Source: Metabacillus rhizolycopersici
GTDB lineage: Bacteria > Bacillota > Bacilli > Bacillales > Bacillaceae
Assembly (NCBI RefSeq): GCF_020075705.1
Contig: NZ_JAIQUM010000010.1
Coordinates: 1 to 64,000, forward strand
Reading direction: 5' to 3'
DNA length: 64,000 nt
The notes below the pieces were generated by a model, which had not been told where the DNA came from, searched no databases, and worked only from the letters and a program-made list of their open reading frames with translations. The position numbers were made by a program, and so were the translations under genes. Position 1 is the stretch's first letter. The number at the start of each line of letters is the position of its first letter. This document shows positions 43,139-52,185 of this stretch, piece after piece.

Positions 43139-44530
43139 ATGAGATTACAAGAAATCATTGGCATCGTAAGAGAATATTTTCTTTTAGCATTCATGGCATT
43201 AATTGTTTTAGGGGTTGTTTTCTTTATCGGGTATTTCATTGTCTACCGAAAGCTTTTAAAAGGAAAGAAACGACTTCCAAAGAAGCAATTGTTTTTTGGA
43301 GGCTTGTTTATTGGATATGTAATCATGGTGCTAGGAGTAACCTTTTTAAATAGAGGCTCGGATTTTTATGGTGGAATGAATTTATCCTTTTTCAGTACTT
43401 ACAGGGAAGCCTGGTATAACTTTAACGTGAGACATTGGCAGTTCGTGATTTTAAATATAGTCATGTTTGTACCGTTCGGTATTCTTTTTCCACTACTGTA
43501 TTCACGCTTTAAAAGAGCGATTTGGACAATCGGAGTGGCATTCTTCTTTACTCTTTCGATTGAAATCTCCCAATTCATTACAGGGTATGGAAACTTTGAT
43601 ATTGATGATCTATTTAATAATTTACTTGGTGCGATTATCGGCTATGGAATCACGAATGGGTTCATCACAATGAAAGAAAAAAGAATCAAACCATCTTTAC
43701 TATCCTTTTCACCTTTATTGCTAGTATTGATTTTGTTCGGAAGCACATTTACAGTTTATCATTTGAAAGAGTTTGGGAATCTTTCTATCGCGCCCATTTA
43801 TAAAACGAATATGGCACAATCAACAATCACTACTGATGTACAGCTTAGTGATCAAAAACAAACCGTTCCAATATATAAAGCACCGAGCTATACGAAGAAA
43901 GCTGCTAATGAATTTGTCATCGATTTTTTTAAAAGAATGCACCTTGGTACATTCAATATGGAAATTATTTCCTATCACGATGACGGGGTTTATTGGATCA
44001 GAGGGAAGGAATCTTATAATATATGGTTTCGATACTTAGATGGAAGTTATAGCTATACGGATTACTCAAGCTTCGGCGAAGATAAAGAGCGACAAGACGT
44101 AGATGAAGAAACCTTAAAAGGAAGCTTAGCGAAATTCAACATAGAGATTCCACAAGACTCGCAGTTTCAAAAAGTCGATACTGGTACTTATGAGTGGACG
44201 GTAGATAAAAAGGTGATAGGCAAGCAGCTATTAAATGGTTCTTTAACGGCAAGTTATTATAACGATGATACAGTGAAGGTAATTGACAATCAATTAGTAA
44301 CCTATAACAAGGTAAGAAATATTCAAATAAAGAGCGAACAAAAAGCGTATAAAGAAATTTTAGACGGGGAATTTAAATATTATTCTGAAAATAAAATGAT
44401 AAAAAACTTACATATTCATAATATAGAGGTAAGCTACTATCTAGATTCCAAAGGCTATTATCAACCTGTTTATGCTTTCCATAGTACAGTAGATGGGGAT
44501 GATCTGACTATTTTAATTCCGGGAATCTAG
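43139..44530 (+). CDS. VanZ-family membrane protein with large C-terminal domain
   Basis: A 463-residue protein. Residues 1-215 form a VanZ domain with about six membrane segments and the signature NIVMFVPFGILFPLL, SIEISQFITGYGNFDIDDLFNN. Residues 220-463 are a soluble, probably extracytoplasmic region rich in Tyr and beta structure. VanZ-like proteins are linked to resistance to some glycopeptides or cell-envelope functions, but most are uncharacterised. RBS GAGGGAGAGG. Confidence 0.82.
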   Translation: MRLQEIIGIVREYFLLAFMALIVLGVVFFIGYFIVYRKLLKGKKRLPKKQLFFGGLFIGYVIMVLGVTFLNRGSDFYGGMNLSFFSTYREAWYNFNVRHWQFVILNIVMFVPFGILFPLLYSRFKRAIWTIGVAFFFTLSIEISQFITGYGNFDIDDLFNNLLGAIIGYGITNGFITMKEKRIKPSLLSFSPLLLVLILFGSTFTVYHLKEFGNLSIAPIYKTNMAQSTITTDVQLSDQKQTVPIYKAPSYTKKAANEFVIDFFKRMHLGTFNMEIISYHDDGVYWIRGKESYNIWFRYLDGSYSYTDYSSFGEDKERQDVDEETLKGSLAKFNIEIPQDSQFQKVDTGTYEWTVDKKVIGKQLLNGSLTASYYNDDTVKVIDNQLVTYNKVRNIQIKSEQKAYKEILDGEFKYYSENKMIKNLHIHNIEVSYYLDSKGYYQPVYAFHSTVDGDDLTILIPGI

Positions 44531-44550
44531 AAAACTTAAGTCCTAAAATG

Positions 44551-44594
44551 AAAGGAAGTGGAGAAAAAATAAGTTAATTTTCTTCACTTCCTTT
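44551..44594 (+). terminator. Terminator after the VanZ gene
   Basis: AAAGGAAGTGGAGAAAA (44551-44567) pairs with TTTTCTTCACTTCCTTT (44578-44594) over 17 positions with one wobble. Confidence 0.85.
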
Positions 44595-44689
44595 ATTTAA
44601 TCAGTTTTAAAATAACACAGAAGTAATAAATGCGAATGCAAACGAAAAACAGAATATAAAACAATATGGCTTTGACCGAATTTTTTAAA

Positions 44690-44965
44690 TTGATGAGGTG
44701 CAAGGACTACAGTATCTAGATGTATATTTCATTAATATAATGAAAATTAATGATGGACATGTGAAGTTATTAAAAACACCAAGTAAGCATGCACAGCTAG
44801 ACAGTGTATACTCAGCATTCTATTAAGGAACAGTATCATAACTTTGATCAGCAGCGTTACCCAAATTTGCAAGAATTGTTAGCAACATTTAATGTGGATG
44901 TTCACCGAGAAAAAACAGAACACAAAAAAAGTGCTAAAGACTTTTTAGATGATATTTTTAGTTAG
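44690..44965 (+). pseudogene. Decayed gene of unknown family
   Basis: Two adjoining frames look like one broken protein: KINDGHVKLLKTPSKHAQLD then, after stops and a shift near 44840, FDQQRYPNLQELLATFNVD and KSAKDFLDDIFS. They are followed by a good terminator. Family not recognised; possibly from a plasmid or conjugative element. Confidence 0.4.
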
Positions 44966-44971
44966 AGTATT

Positions 44972-45017
44972 AAAAAATCACTTTCACTACAGATATGTAG
45001 CATGAAAGTGATTTTTT
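44972..45017 (+). terminator. Terminator
   Basis: AAAAAATCACTTTCA (44972-44986) and TGAAAGTGATTTTTT (45003-45017) form a perfect 15-bp stem. Confidence 0.85.
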
Positions 45018-46734
<1,717 letters not shown>

Positions 46735-46772
46735 GGCTTAGTGACAGGGTTCCTGCTGTAGACCGCAAAGTA
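46735..46772 (+). repeat. Left terminal inverted repeat of the large transposon
   Basis: Starts GGCTTAGTGACAGGGT and ends TAGACCGCAAAGTA. It differs from the right end at three positions. TTATT precedes it. Confidence 0.9.
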
Positions 46773-46798
46773 AGCTTGGAGAAATAATAAAATGCGCC

Positions 46799-47368
46799 CT
46801 ATTTTTTAATTTCTTCAAGCTTCCTTCTATTGACTGCTCTATATAAGGAGCCTTGAGATATTCCAGTTGCCGAAACTATCTCCTTTATAGAATATTCTTT
46901 ACTATCATACATCCGTAGCGCAACAGTAAGCTTTTCTTTATCCAACTTGGGTCTACCTAATGTTTTTCCACGCCTTTTACTTGCTTCGAGTCCTTCCTTT
47001 ACTCTTTCAGCAATAAGGTTTCTTTCTAATTCAGCAATGACGCACATCATTTGGAACATGGCTTTGCCCGTAGAGGTTCTTGTATCCATATTTTCTTTTA
47101 AAGAAATGAATTGCACCCCCATCTCTTCTAACTGTTGAATAATATTGAGGATATCCAATGTTTTACGCCCTAAACGAGAGATGCTCTCCACTACAACTGT
47201 ATCGCCTTTCCTGATTACATCAAAAAGTTGATGAAGTCCTTTTCGATCTTTAATCGTACCAGTAAACTTCTCCTTAATTATTTTTTCACAACCATATTCA
47301 TTAAGCATACCAATTTGCCGATCTAAGTTTTGGTCAATAGTAGACACCCGAGCATAACCAATTATCAT
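46799..47368 (-). CDS. tnpR: Serine recombinase (Tn3-type resolvase)
   Basis: A 189-residue small serine recombinase. Catalytic Ser9 lies in YARVSTIDQN, followed by the conserved SRLGRKTLDI and TGKAMFQMMCVIAELERNLI, and a C-terminal helix-turn-helix (SIKEIVSATGISQGSLYRAV). It should resolve cointegrates at a res site. The region immediately upstream (47431-47477) carries four 12-bp repeats. RBS TGGAGG before ATG 47368. Confidence 0.92.
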   Translation of the reverse strand: MIIGYARVSTIDQNLDRQIGMLNEYGCEKIIKEKFTGTIKDRKGLHQLFDVIRKGDTVVVESISRLGRKTLDILNIIQQLEEMGVQFISLKENMDTRTSTGKAMFQMMCVIAELERNLIAERVKEGLEASKRRGKTLGRPKLDKEKLTVALRMYDSKEYSIKEIVSATGISQGSLYRAVNRRKLEEIKK

Positions 47369-47430
47369 TTGTAACCTCCATTAAACTTGTATATTTTTAT
47401 TTTACTAGAGGAGCCCTTATTGTAAAGGTA

Positions 47431-47477
47431 TTTGGTAATACTTTTGGTAATACTTTTGGTAATCATTTTTGGTAACT
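47431..47477. repeat. Four tandem 12-bp repeats upstream of tnpR
   Basis: The unit TTTTGGTAATAC occurs about four times (from 47431, 47442, 47454 and 47466), the last two diverging. Located about 65-110 bases upstream of tnpR, a position suited to a res site or regulator-binding array. Confidence 0.7.
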
Positions 47478-47684
47478 GCTAATCTTGATAAAATCAAAGG
47501 TCAGTTTGGTGATGAAAAGGTGTTACAAAAATACTGGTTTATGGTAATAGCATGTATTAACATGGCAATAGGTTATTCAGCAATCGGGCCATTATCTACA
47601 GTATGTTTTTCCACCGTATTCAACGTATTTTATGATAACAAAAATGGTAGTTTTCTATCTTTGTGGAAGCATTATATACAGTAA
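47469..47684 (+). pseudogene. Possible membrane transporter N-terminal remnant
   Basis: A 71-codon frame with KYWFMVIACINMAIGYSAIG, reminiscent of the first helix of an MFS protein. The frame begins inside the tandem repeats and ends shortly before a large inverted repeat. A few residues later (past 47857) an open frame YTKIKGAFYQAFVDN continues, so an insertion may have split it. Low certainty. Confidence 0.35.
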
Positions 47685-47702
47685 TTATTTATAGTTTTCA
47701 AC

Positions 47703-47857
47703 GTACACAAAGATAGGACTTTATTTGGAGAGGTGGGTATGATAGGCTTGATCGCCTGACGAAACAACTGCTTCAGCCTTTCAAGACAAATCATACCCAC
47801 AGAGGCTCCAAGTCAAGTCCTTAACCACTTATCTTGGCACACATGTACACAAAGATA
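47703..47857. repeat. Large inverted-repeat element with flanking 13-bp direct repeats
   Basis: The inner arms GTGGGTATGAT (47733-47743) and ATCATACCCAC (47790-47800) are exact complements. Outer blocks (AGATA, GGACTT, TTGGAG) also recur inverted, making a stem over most of the element. GTACACAAAGATA occurs directly at both edges (47703-47715, 47845-47857). The loop holds the GAAACAAC core shared with 20.3 kb. Probably a small non-coding dispersed repeat or MITE. Confidence 0.6.
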
Positions 47858-48004
47858 AAAGGTGCATTCTATCAGGCTTTTGTCGATAATACTGTAGATA
47901 AGGGCCAGATTGTAGAATAACGCCTTTAAAGAAAATTGGATATCTATGTTAAAGTTTAGAAGAGGTTGTGAACATGGGTTTGAAATAAAATCGAACCGTT
48001 TTAC

Positions 48005-48057
48005 GGGGCTGTTCCAAAAGTCGATATTTGATCGATTTTTGGAACAGCCCCCTTTTT
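48005..48057 (+). terminator. Strong terminator-like hairpin
   Basis: GGGGCTGTTCCAAAA (48005-48019) and TTTTGGAACAGCCCC (48037-48051) form a 15-bp stem, then CTTTTT. The GGGGCTGTTCC end also resembles IS termini. Confidence 0.75.
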
Positions 48058-48317
48058 AGTGGTTGAAGTCACTCTTTCTTTTAGGGGTAGCCTCAGGAAA
48101 ATGCGGATTTACAACGTTAAGTAAATTACAGCATAAAACAACGATTCCCTTACAACGTTGTTTAGGAACCGATTTTTTAATACTTATTAAGCTGACGAAG
48201 CATTTAGTTGAAAAACATTGAGTAAGGAAAATTAAAAAATGTTCAGAAATCGCAACCTACATATTACATGATGAGATAAACATTTTAGTAATCAGTCTAA
48301 AATATTTCACTATCTAA

Positions 48318-49145
48318 TTAAATATTTCCTATTGGACTCCTGCAAATCCCCATTGGGATACCCTTATGATTAATGATTTTTTTCAGATTCACAATAGCAT
48401 TTCCTTGATAAACTTGTTCCATAATATTTTCTATTTTTTCGCTTTCTTGTTTACTTACTTTTTGCTTCATAAGCATTTTTTGAAACCATTGACTAATTTC
48501 TGTCGGAGAAACATTCCCAGCAATGGAAGAAAGGCGATCATATCCATGTAATACTTTTTCTTCTAAATCCACTTCTCCACCAGCATAAAAATATAAATCA
48601 TTTCTATGCATACCGTTTTTTATTCGTTCAACTTTTTCTTTATTGCCAGCATCTTTTATTCCAACCACTAAGTCTATCTTACTTAATTGAATAATACTCT
48701 TCTCTGATAAATCAAATCCAGTTCTTTTTGGATTGTTATATAAAATTGTAGGTTTATTACTAAGGTGCATAATCCTCTTTGTATAAACGAATGCTTCTTC
48801 TTGTGTCGGTATAACATACGGTGGATACCCAAGCATGATACCTGATATTTTTGTGTGACGAATCTTTTCAGCTAATTCCTCTGCCTCTTTCTGTCTAATT
48901 GAAGCCACACCAAATATAATTTCCATATTACTAATGAGTTCTTCTTCCAGTTCTAAACCGTTTATTATTTCAATTTTCTCTTGGAGGTTTAGACTATGCT
49001 GTTCTCCAGTAGTTCCAGAGACAAGAACAGATTTTACTCCTTGTTTATACAGGTCTCTTATATGGCTTATTGTCCCTTGAATATTTAAAGATTGATCTTC
49101 AAAAAAAGCTGTTGGCACGGCAATATGAACTTTTTCTGTTAGCAT
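48318..49145 (-). CDS. DapA-family lyase/aldolase
   Basis: A 275-residue dihydrodipicolinate synthase/N-acetylneuraminate lyase superfamily TIM barrel. It has the GTTGE motif, the catalytic Tyr in YNNPKRTG (about residue 136) and the Schiff-base Lys in GIKDAG (about 161). It would condense or cleave a pyruvate-type or related oxo-acid. Specificity is not visible, and the core dapA is normally elsewhere. It is cargo of the nested element, following phzF in the same direction after 157 bases that include a small hairpin and probably its own promoter. Confidence 0.85.
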   Translation of the reverse strand: MLTEKVHIAVPTAFFEDQSLNIQGTISHIRDLYKQGVKSVLVSGTTGEQHSLNLQEKIEIINGLELEEELISNMEIIFGVASIRQKEAEELAEKIRHTKISGIMLGYPPYVIPTQEEAFVYTKRIMHLSNKPTILYNNPKRTGFDLSEKSIIQLSKIDLVVGIKDAGNKEKVERIKNGMHRNDLYFYAGGEVDLEEKVLHGYDRLSSIAGNVSPTEISQWFQKMLMKQKVSKQESEKIENIMEQVYQGNAIVNLKKIINHKGIPMGICRSPIGNI

Positions 49146-49302
49146 TATGTTATCCCCTTTATCATCCTTTTTATCTACTTAAACTAACTGGGCAGAATCC
49201 TTTAATAAGTAGTGAGTGCTTCTTATTGAAGGGAATCGCAAGTTTATTAATAAAATTATAAAATATTAGTCTAAAAAAAGCCCGAATTTGGACTTTCTTA
49301 TG

Positions 49303-50169
49303 TTAATACCATTCTCCTTTTGCGATTAAAAATACTTTACCCCCTACAAGGATTTGAATGGAATTTTGGGAATTTTTAGCTTGTATATTTAAAATAGATG
49401 GTCTTCCCATTTGGAATCCTTGTTCAACTCTGTACACTATGTTTTTACTTTCAAAAAAGTTATGTGCGATAAGGTATCCAGCAAGATTTCCGTTTGCACT
49501 TCCAGTCGCAGGATCTTCTGGGAATCCTGTGTCATCTAAAAATACTCTTACATTTAAATCATTTTCTTTTAGTTTGGTTTCAGGAGTAAAGACAAGGATA
49601 TTTGCTTTTATAACGTTATCAATGAAATTTTGATAATTATTATGATTGATCTTGCAACGATTTACAGCATCCAATGAACAAAGAGGAACAATTACTGCTG
49701 GTAATCCAGTTGATACAATTTGAATTGGGAAACGGGAATCAATATCTTCATTTGGTATCTGTAATATTTCGGTGAAAATATCTTGATCAGGAATAATCGT
49801 TCCTAATTCGGGTGGGTTTTGCTTCATTATTAATTGTTCACCTTCAATATTTACAGGTATTTGTCCTACTTTAAGGTTTAGAGTTATTTGTTTACTTTCA
49901 TTGTTTTCTAAAACTTTCTGAATGATAAATGCTGTTCCTAATGTTGGATGACCAGCAAAAGGAACCTCTACATCAGGAGTAAATATTCGAACATCGTATC
50001 CTCCGTTGTCTTGTTTGCCAGATAAAATAAATGTTGTTTCATTAAAGTTTATCTCTCTTGCGATCCTTTGCATTTCTTCAGTAGATATAGTTCTCGAGGG
50101 AATAAGTACAGCTAATTGGTTACCTTGATATTTTTCTTCTGCGAATACATCAACAATATAAAAATCCAT
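49303..50169 (-). CDS. PhzF-family isomerase
   Basis: A 288-residue PhzF/diaminopimelate-epimerase-fold protein. The catalytic Glu lies in NFNETTF (about residue 45), with PFAGHPTLGTA and EDPATGSANG. PhzF of phenazine synthesis isomerises a dihydro-hydroxyanthranilate; most relatives have unknown substrates. Paired here with a DapA-family enzyme on a small mobile cassette, no phenazine genes nearby. Confidence 0.88.
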   Translation of the reverse strand: MDFYIVDVFAEEKYQGNQLAVLIPSRTISTEEMQRIAREINFNETTFILSGKQDNGGYDVRIFTPDVEVPFAGHPTLGTAFIIQKVLENNESKQITLNLKVGQIPVNIEGEQLIMKQNPPELGTIIPDQDIFTEILQIPNEDIDSRFPIQIVSTGLPAVIVPLCSLDAVNRCKINHNNYQNFIDNVIKANILVFTPETKLKENDLNVRVFLDDTGFPEDPATGSANGNLAGYLIAHNFFESKNIVYRVEQGFQMGRPSILNIQAKNSQNSIQILVGGKVFLIAKGEWY

Positions 50170-50260
50170 AAATATTACAACTCCTAATTTTTAATTGTAG
50201 TATATTATATCATTGCTTATTCAACTAACGGATGCGTTAGCTGAATAAGCTCAATTAAAA

Positions 50261-50297
50261 AAATCGATTCCTAATGTTGTAAGGGAATCGATTTTTT
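50261..50297. terminator. Hairpin inside the right end of the nested element
   Basis: AAATCGATTCC and GGAATCGATTTTTT pair; it probably shields the cargo from outside transcription. A similar but less perfect copy lies in the left end near 48140-48176. Confidence 0.7.
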
Positions 50298-50376
50298 ATG
50301 CTGTAATTTGCTTAACGTTGTAAATCCGCATTTTCCTGACGCTACCCCTTTTAATACTTACATGGGGAGGGGCTAT

Positions 50377-50937
50377 TTAAACTAATGATGGAGTTAGTAC
50401 GAATAAAATATGATTCGGTTCATCACTCTTGTTCAAAAATCGGTGTTTAACATTTGGTGGAATGCGTACGACATCTCCTTCATTTAAAAAATATTCGGTG
50501 CCTTCCAGTTCGACATACGCTTGTCCTTTCATGACGACAGCAATTTCTTCTTGGTTGTCGTGTGAATAGTGACTTTCCGTAGTGCTTGCGTGTGCCTTTA
50601 AATCCATCATTAAGAGTTCAATATGTGCTTTCATGAAGTCTGGTGTTAACACATCATAGACAATATGATCACTATTCTCACGATATACTTTCTTTCGATC
50701 ATGTTTTCTCGAAATGAGCGAATCCGTATCAATTTCATTAATGAAGAGGGTAAAGAGTGGCACATTTAATGCTTGCGCAATCAGTTTTAGTACACTTAAC
50801 GAGGGATTTGCTTGTCCTCTTTCTATTTGGCTAATAAGTGAAGTGCTAATTCCTGCATATTCGGCGAACTCACGAATTGTCATACCATTCTTTTTACGAT
50901 AATTTAATACCGTTTGCCCGAGGCGATGATTGTTCAT
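50377..50937 (-). CDS. XRE-family regulator with C-terminal cupin
   Basis: A 186-residue protein: N-terminal helix-turn-helix (MTIREFAEYAGISTSLISQIERG) and a C-terminal cupin (VELEGTEYFLNEGDVVRIPP, KHRFLNKSDEP). The frame opens at 50976, but AAAGGAT precedes ATG 50937. It is divergent from the exporter gene at 51105, which it likely regulates, with a small molecule in the cupin as effector. Cargo of the large transposon. Confidence 0.87.
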   Translation of the reverse strand: MNNHRLGQTVLNYRKKNGMTIREFAEYAGISTSLISQIERGQANPSLSVLKLIAQALNVPLFTLFINEIDTDSLISRKHDRKKVYRENSDHIVYDVLTPDFMKAHIELLMMDLKAHASTTESHYSHDNQEEIAVVMKGQAYVELEGTEYFLNEGDVVRIPPNVKHRFLNKSDEPNHILFVLTPSLV

Positions 50938-51104
50938 AGTAAAGATCCTTTCTAAAATAATGTATGTTTCATTCATTTTGTGCTGACATACTAAACATGG
51001 AGAATTAGTACTTTTATAGATTACATAAATATTTTATACTTACGTTTGTACATTATAATGTATTAATTTCATTATTGTAAACAAACATCTAGGGGGAAAC
51101 AGAA

Positions 51105-51986
51105 TTGAAATCACCACTTATTTCTTACATGACTTTATTTTTTGGCGTATTTGCATTATCGACTTCAGCGATCTTTGTGAAATTAGCAGATGCACCTGCG
51201 ACAATTACAGCATTTTATCGGATGCTTTTTGCAGCAGTAATGCTTTTGCCATTTTTATTAGTTAATAAAAAGAACCGACAAGAATTACGTTTGTTGTCAA
51301 AAAAACAATGGGGACTTGGATTATTATCAGGCGTATTTCTAGCAGCCCATTATGTATTGTGGTTTGAATCATTAAATTACACATCTGTAGCAAGCTCGAC
51401 GGTTATCGTCACATTACAGCCACTCTTTTCGATGGTTGGCGGCTATTTTCTATTCAAAGAGCGCTTCAGCAAAGGGGCTATAATGGGCTGTCTCGTCGCG
51501 ATTGCCGGAAGTATTGTCATTGGATGGCAAGATTTTCAAATTAGTGGACAGGCATTATTTGGCGATATACTTGCTTTTATTGCGGCAGGCATCATAACAG
51601 CCTACTTCTTCATTGGCCAGCATGTTCGTAAAAGGCTATCTCTTATCCCATATTCAGTTATTAGTTATGGGAGCAGTACATTACTTTTAGGTGTTTTTGC
51701 ATTCAGTCAGCAAACACCCTTCTTCAATTATTCTGTACAAACATGGTGGTCCTTTATTGGATTAGCGTTTATTGCAACAATTTTAGGGCAAACAATTTTC
51801 AATTGGTTGTTGAAATGGCTAAGTACTTCAATTATTTCAATGAGTATATTAGGAGAGACGATTGGAACTTGTATACTCGCTTATTTAATTCTGGATGAGG
51901 TTATTTCTTTACAACAAGGTATAGGTATTGCACTCATCTTAATCGGTCTAGCATTATTTTTAATACAGCAAAGAAATAACGAATAA
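51105..51986 (+). CDS. DMT-superfamily (EamA) transporter
   Basis: A 293-residue ten-helix protein with two EamA repeats (GVFALSTSAIFVKLADAPA start; second repeat from about residue 150). Conserved SSTVIVTLQPLFSMV and GETIGTCILAYLILDE. It starts at a TTG behind AGGGGGAAA. Such proteins export amino acids or other metabolites; the substrate is unknown. Controlled presumably by the divergent XRE-cupin regulator. Confidence 0.9.
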   Translation: MKSPLISYMTLFFGVFALSTSAIFVKLADAPATITAFYRMLFAAVMLLPFLLVNKKNRQELRLLSKKQWGLGLLSGVFLAAHYVLWFESLNYTSVASSTVIVTLQPLFSMVGGYFLFKERFSKGAIMGCLVAIAGSIVIGWQDFQISGQALFGDILAFIAAGIITAYFFIGQHVRKRLSLIPYSVISYGSSTLLLGVFAFSQQTPFFNYSVQTWWSFIGLAFIATILGQTIFNWLLKWLSTSIISMSILGETIGTCILAYLILDEVISLQQGIGIALILIGLALFLIQQRNNE

Positions 51987-52123
51987 ATAATAGAGATTAA
52001 TTGGCGGTACGAGAATAGATTTAATTGAAGAACATTTATTAGAAGAATATCTTTTAAAATGTATTCCTTGTTCAACTATCGGGCGCATTTCTGAAGGAAG
52101 GATTAAGCTCTAGTTCATTACGG

Positions 52124-52162
52124 AAAACCAGCTAATATCTTGACGGGAGATTAGCTGGTTTT
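52124..52162. terminator. Bidirectional terminator between eamA and tnpA
   Basis: AAAACCAGCTAAT (52124-52136) and ATTAGCTGGTTTT (52150-52162) form a perfect 13-bp stem. Confidence 0.9.
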
Positions 52163-52185
52163 ATCACCGTTCAAAATGATGAAAA

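Larger units (their letters stand above)
48084..50348. mobile_element. Nested non-autonomous Tn3-type element, 2,265 bp, with two cargo genes
   Basis: Ends are 38-bp inverted repeats starting GGGG (48084-48121 and 50311-50348, near-identical) of the type I recall for Tn1546. Similarity of the two ends continues inward to about 95 bp. A perfect five-base duplication TTTTA flanks it (48079-48083 and 50349-50353). It contains no transposase or resolvase, only a DapA-family and a PhzF-family gene. It must have been mobilised in trans. The ends differ from those of the surrounding transposon. Confidence 0.9.

Noticed and set aside
47431..47477. CRISPR array
   Set aside because: Units are 12 bp, contiguous without spacers, and no cas genes are present.
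48005..48057. IS terminal repeat pair
   Set aside because: GGGGCTGTTCCAAAA resembles IS ends, but the two arms are only 17 bases apart and followed by a T-run, so a terminator is the simpler reading.
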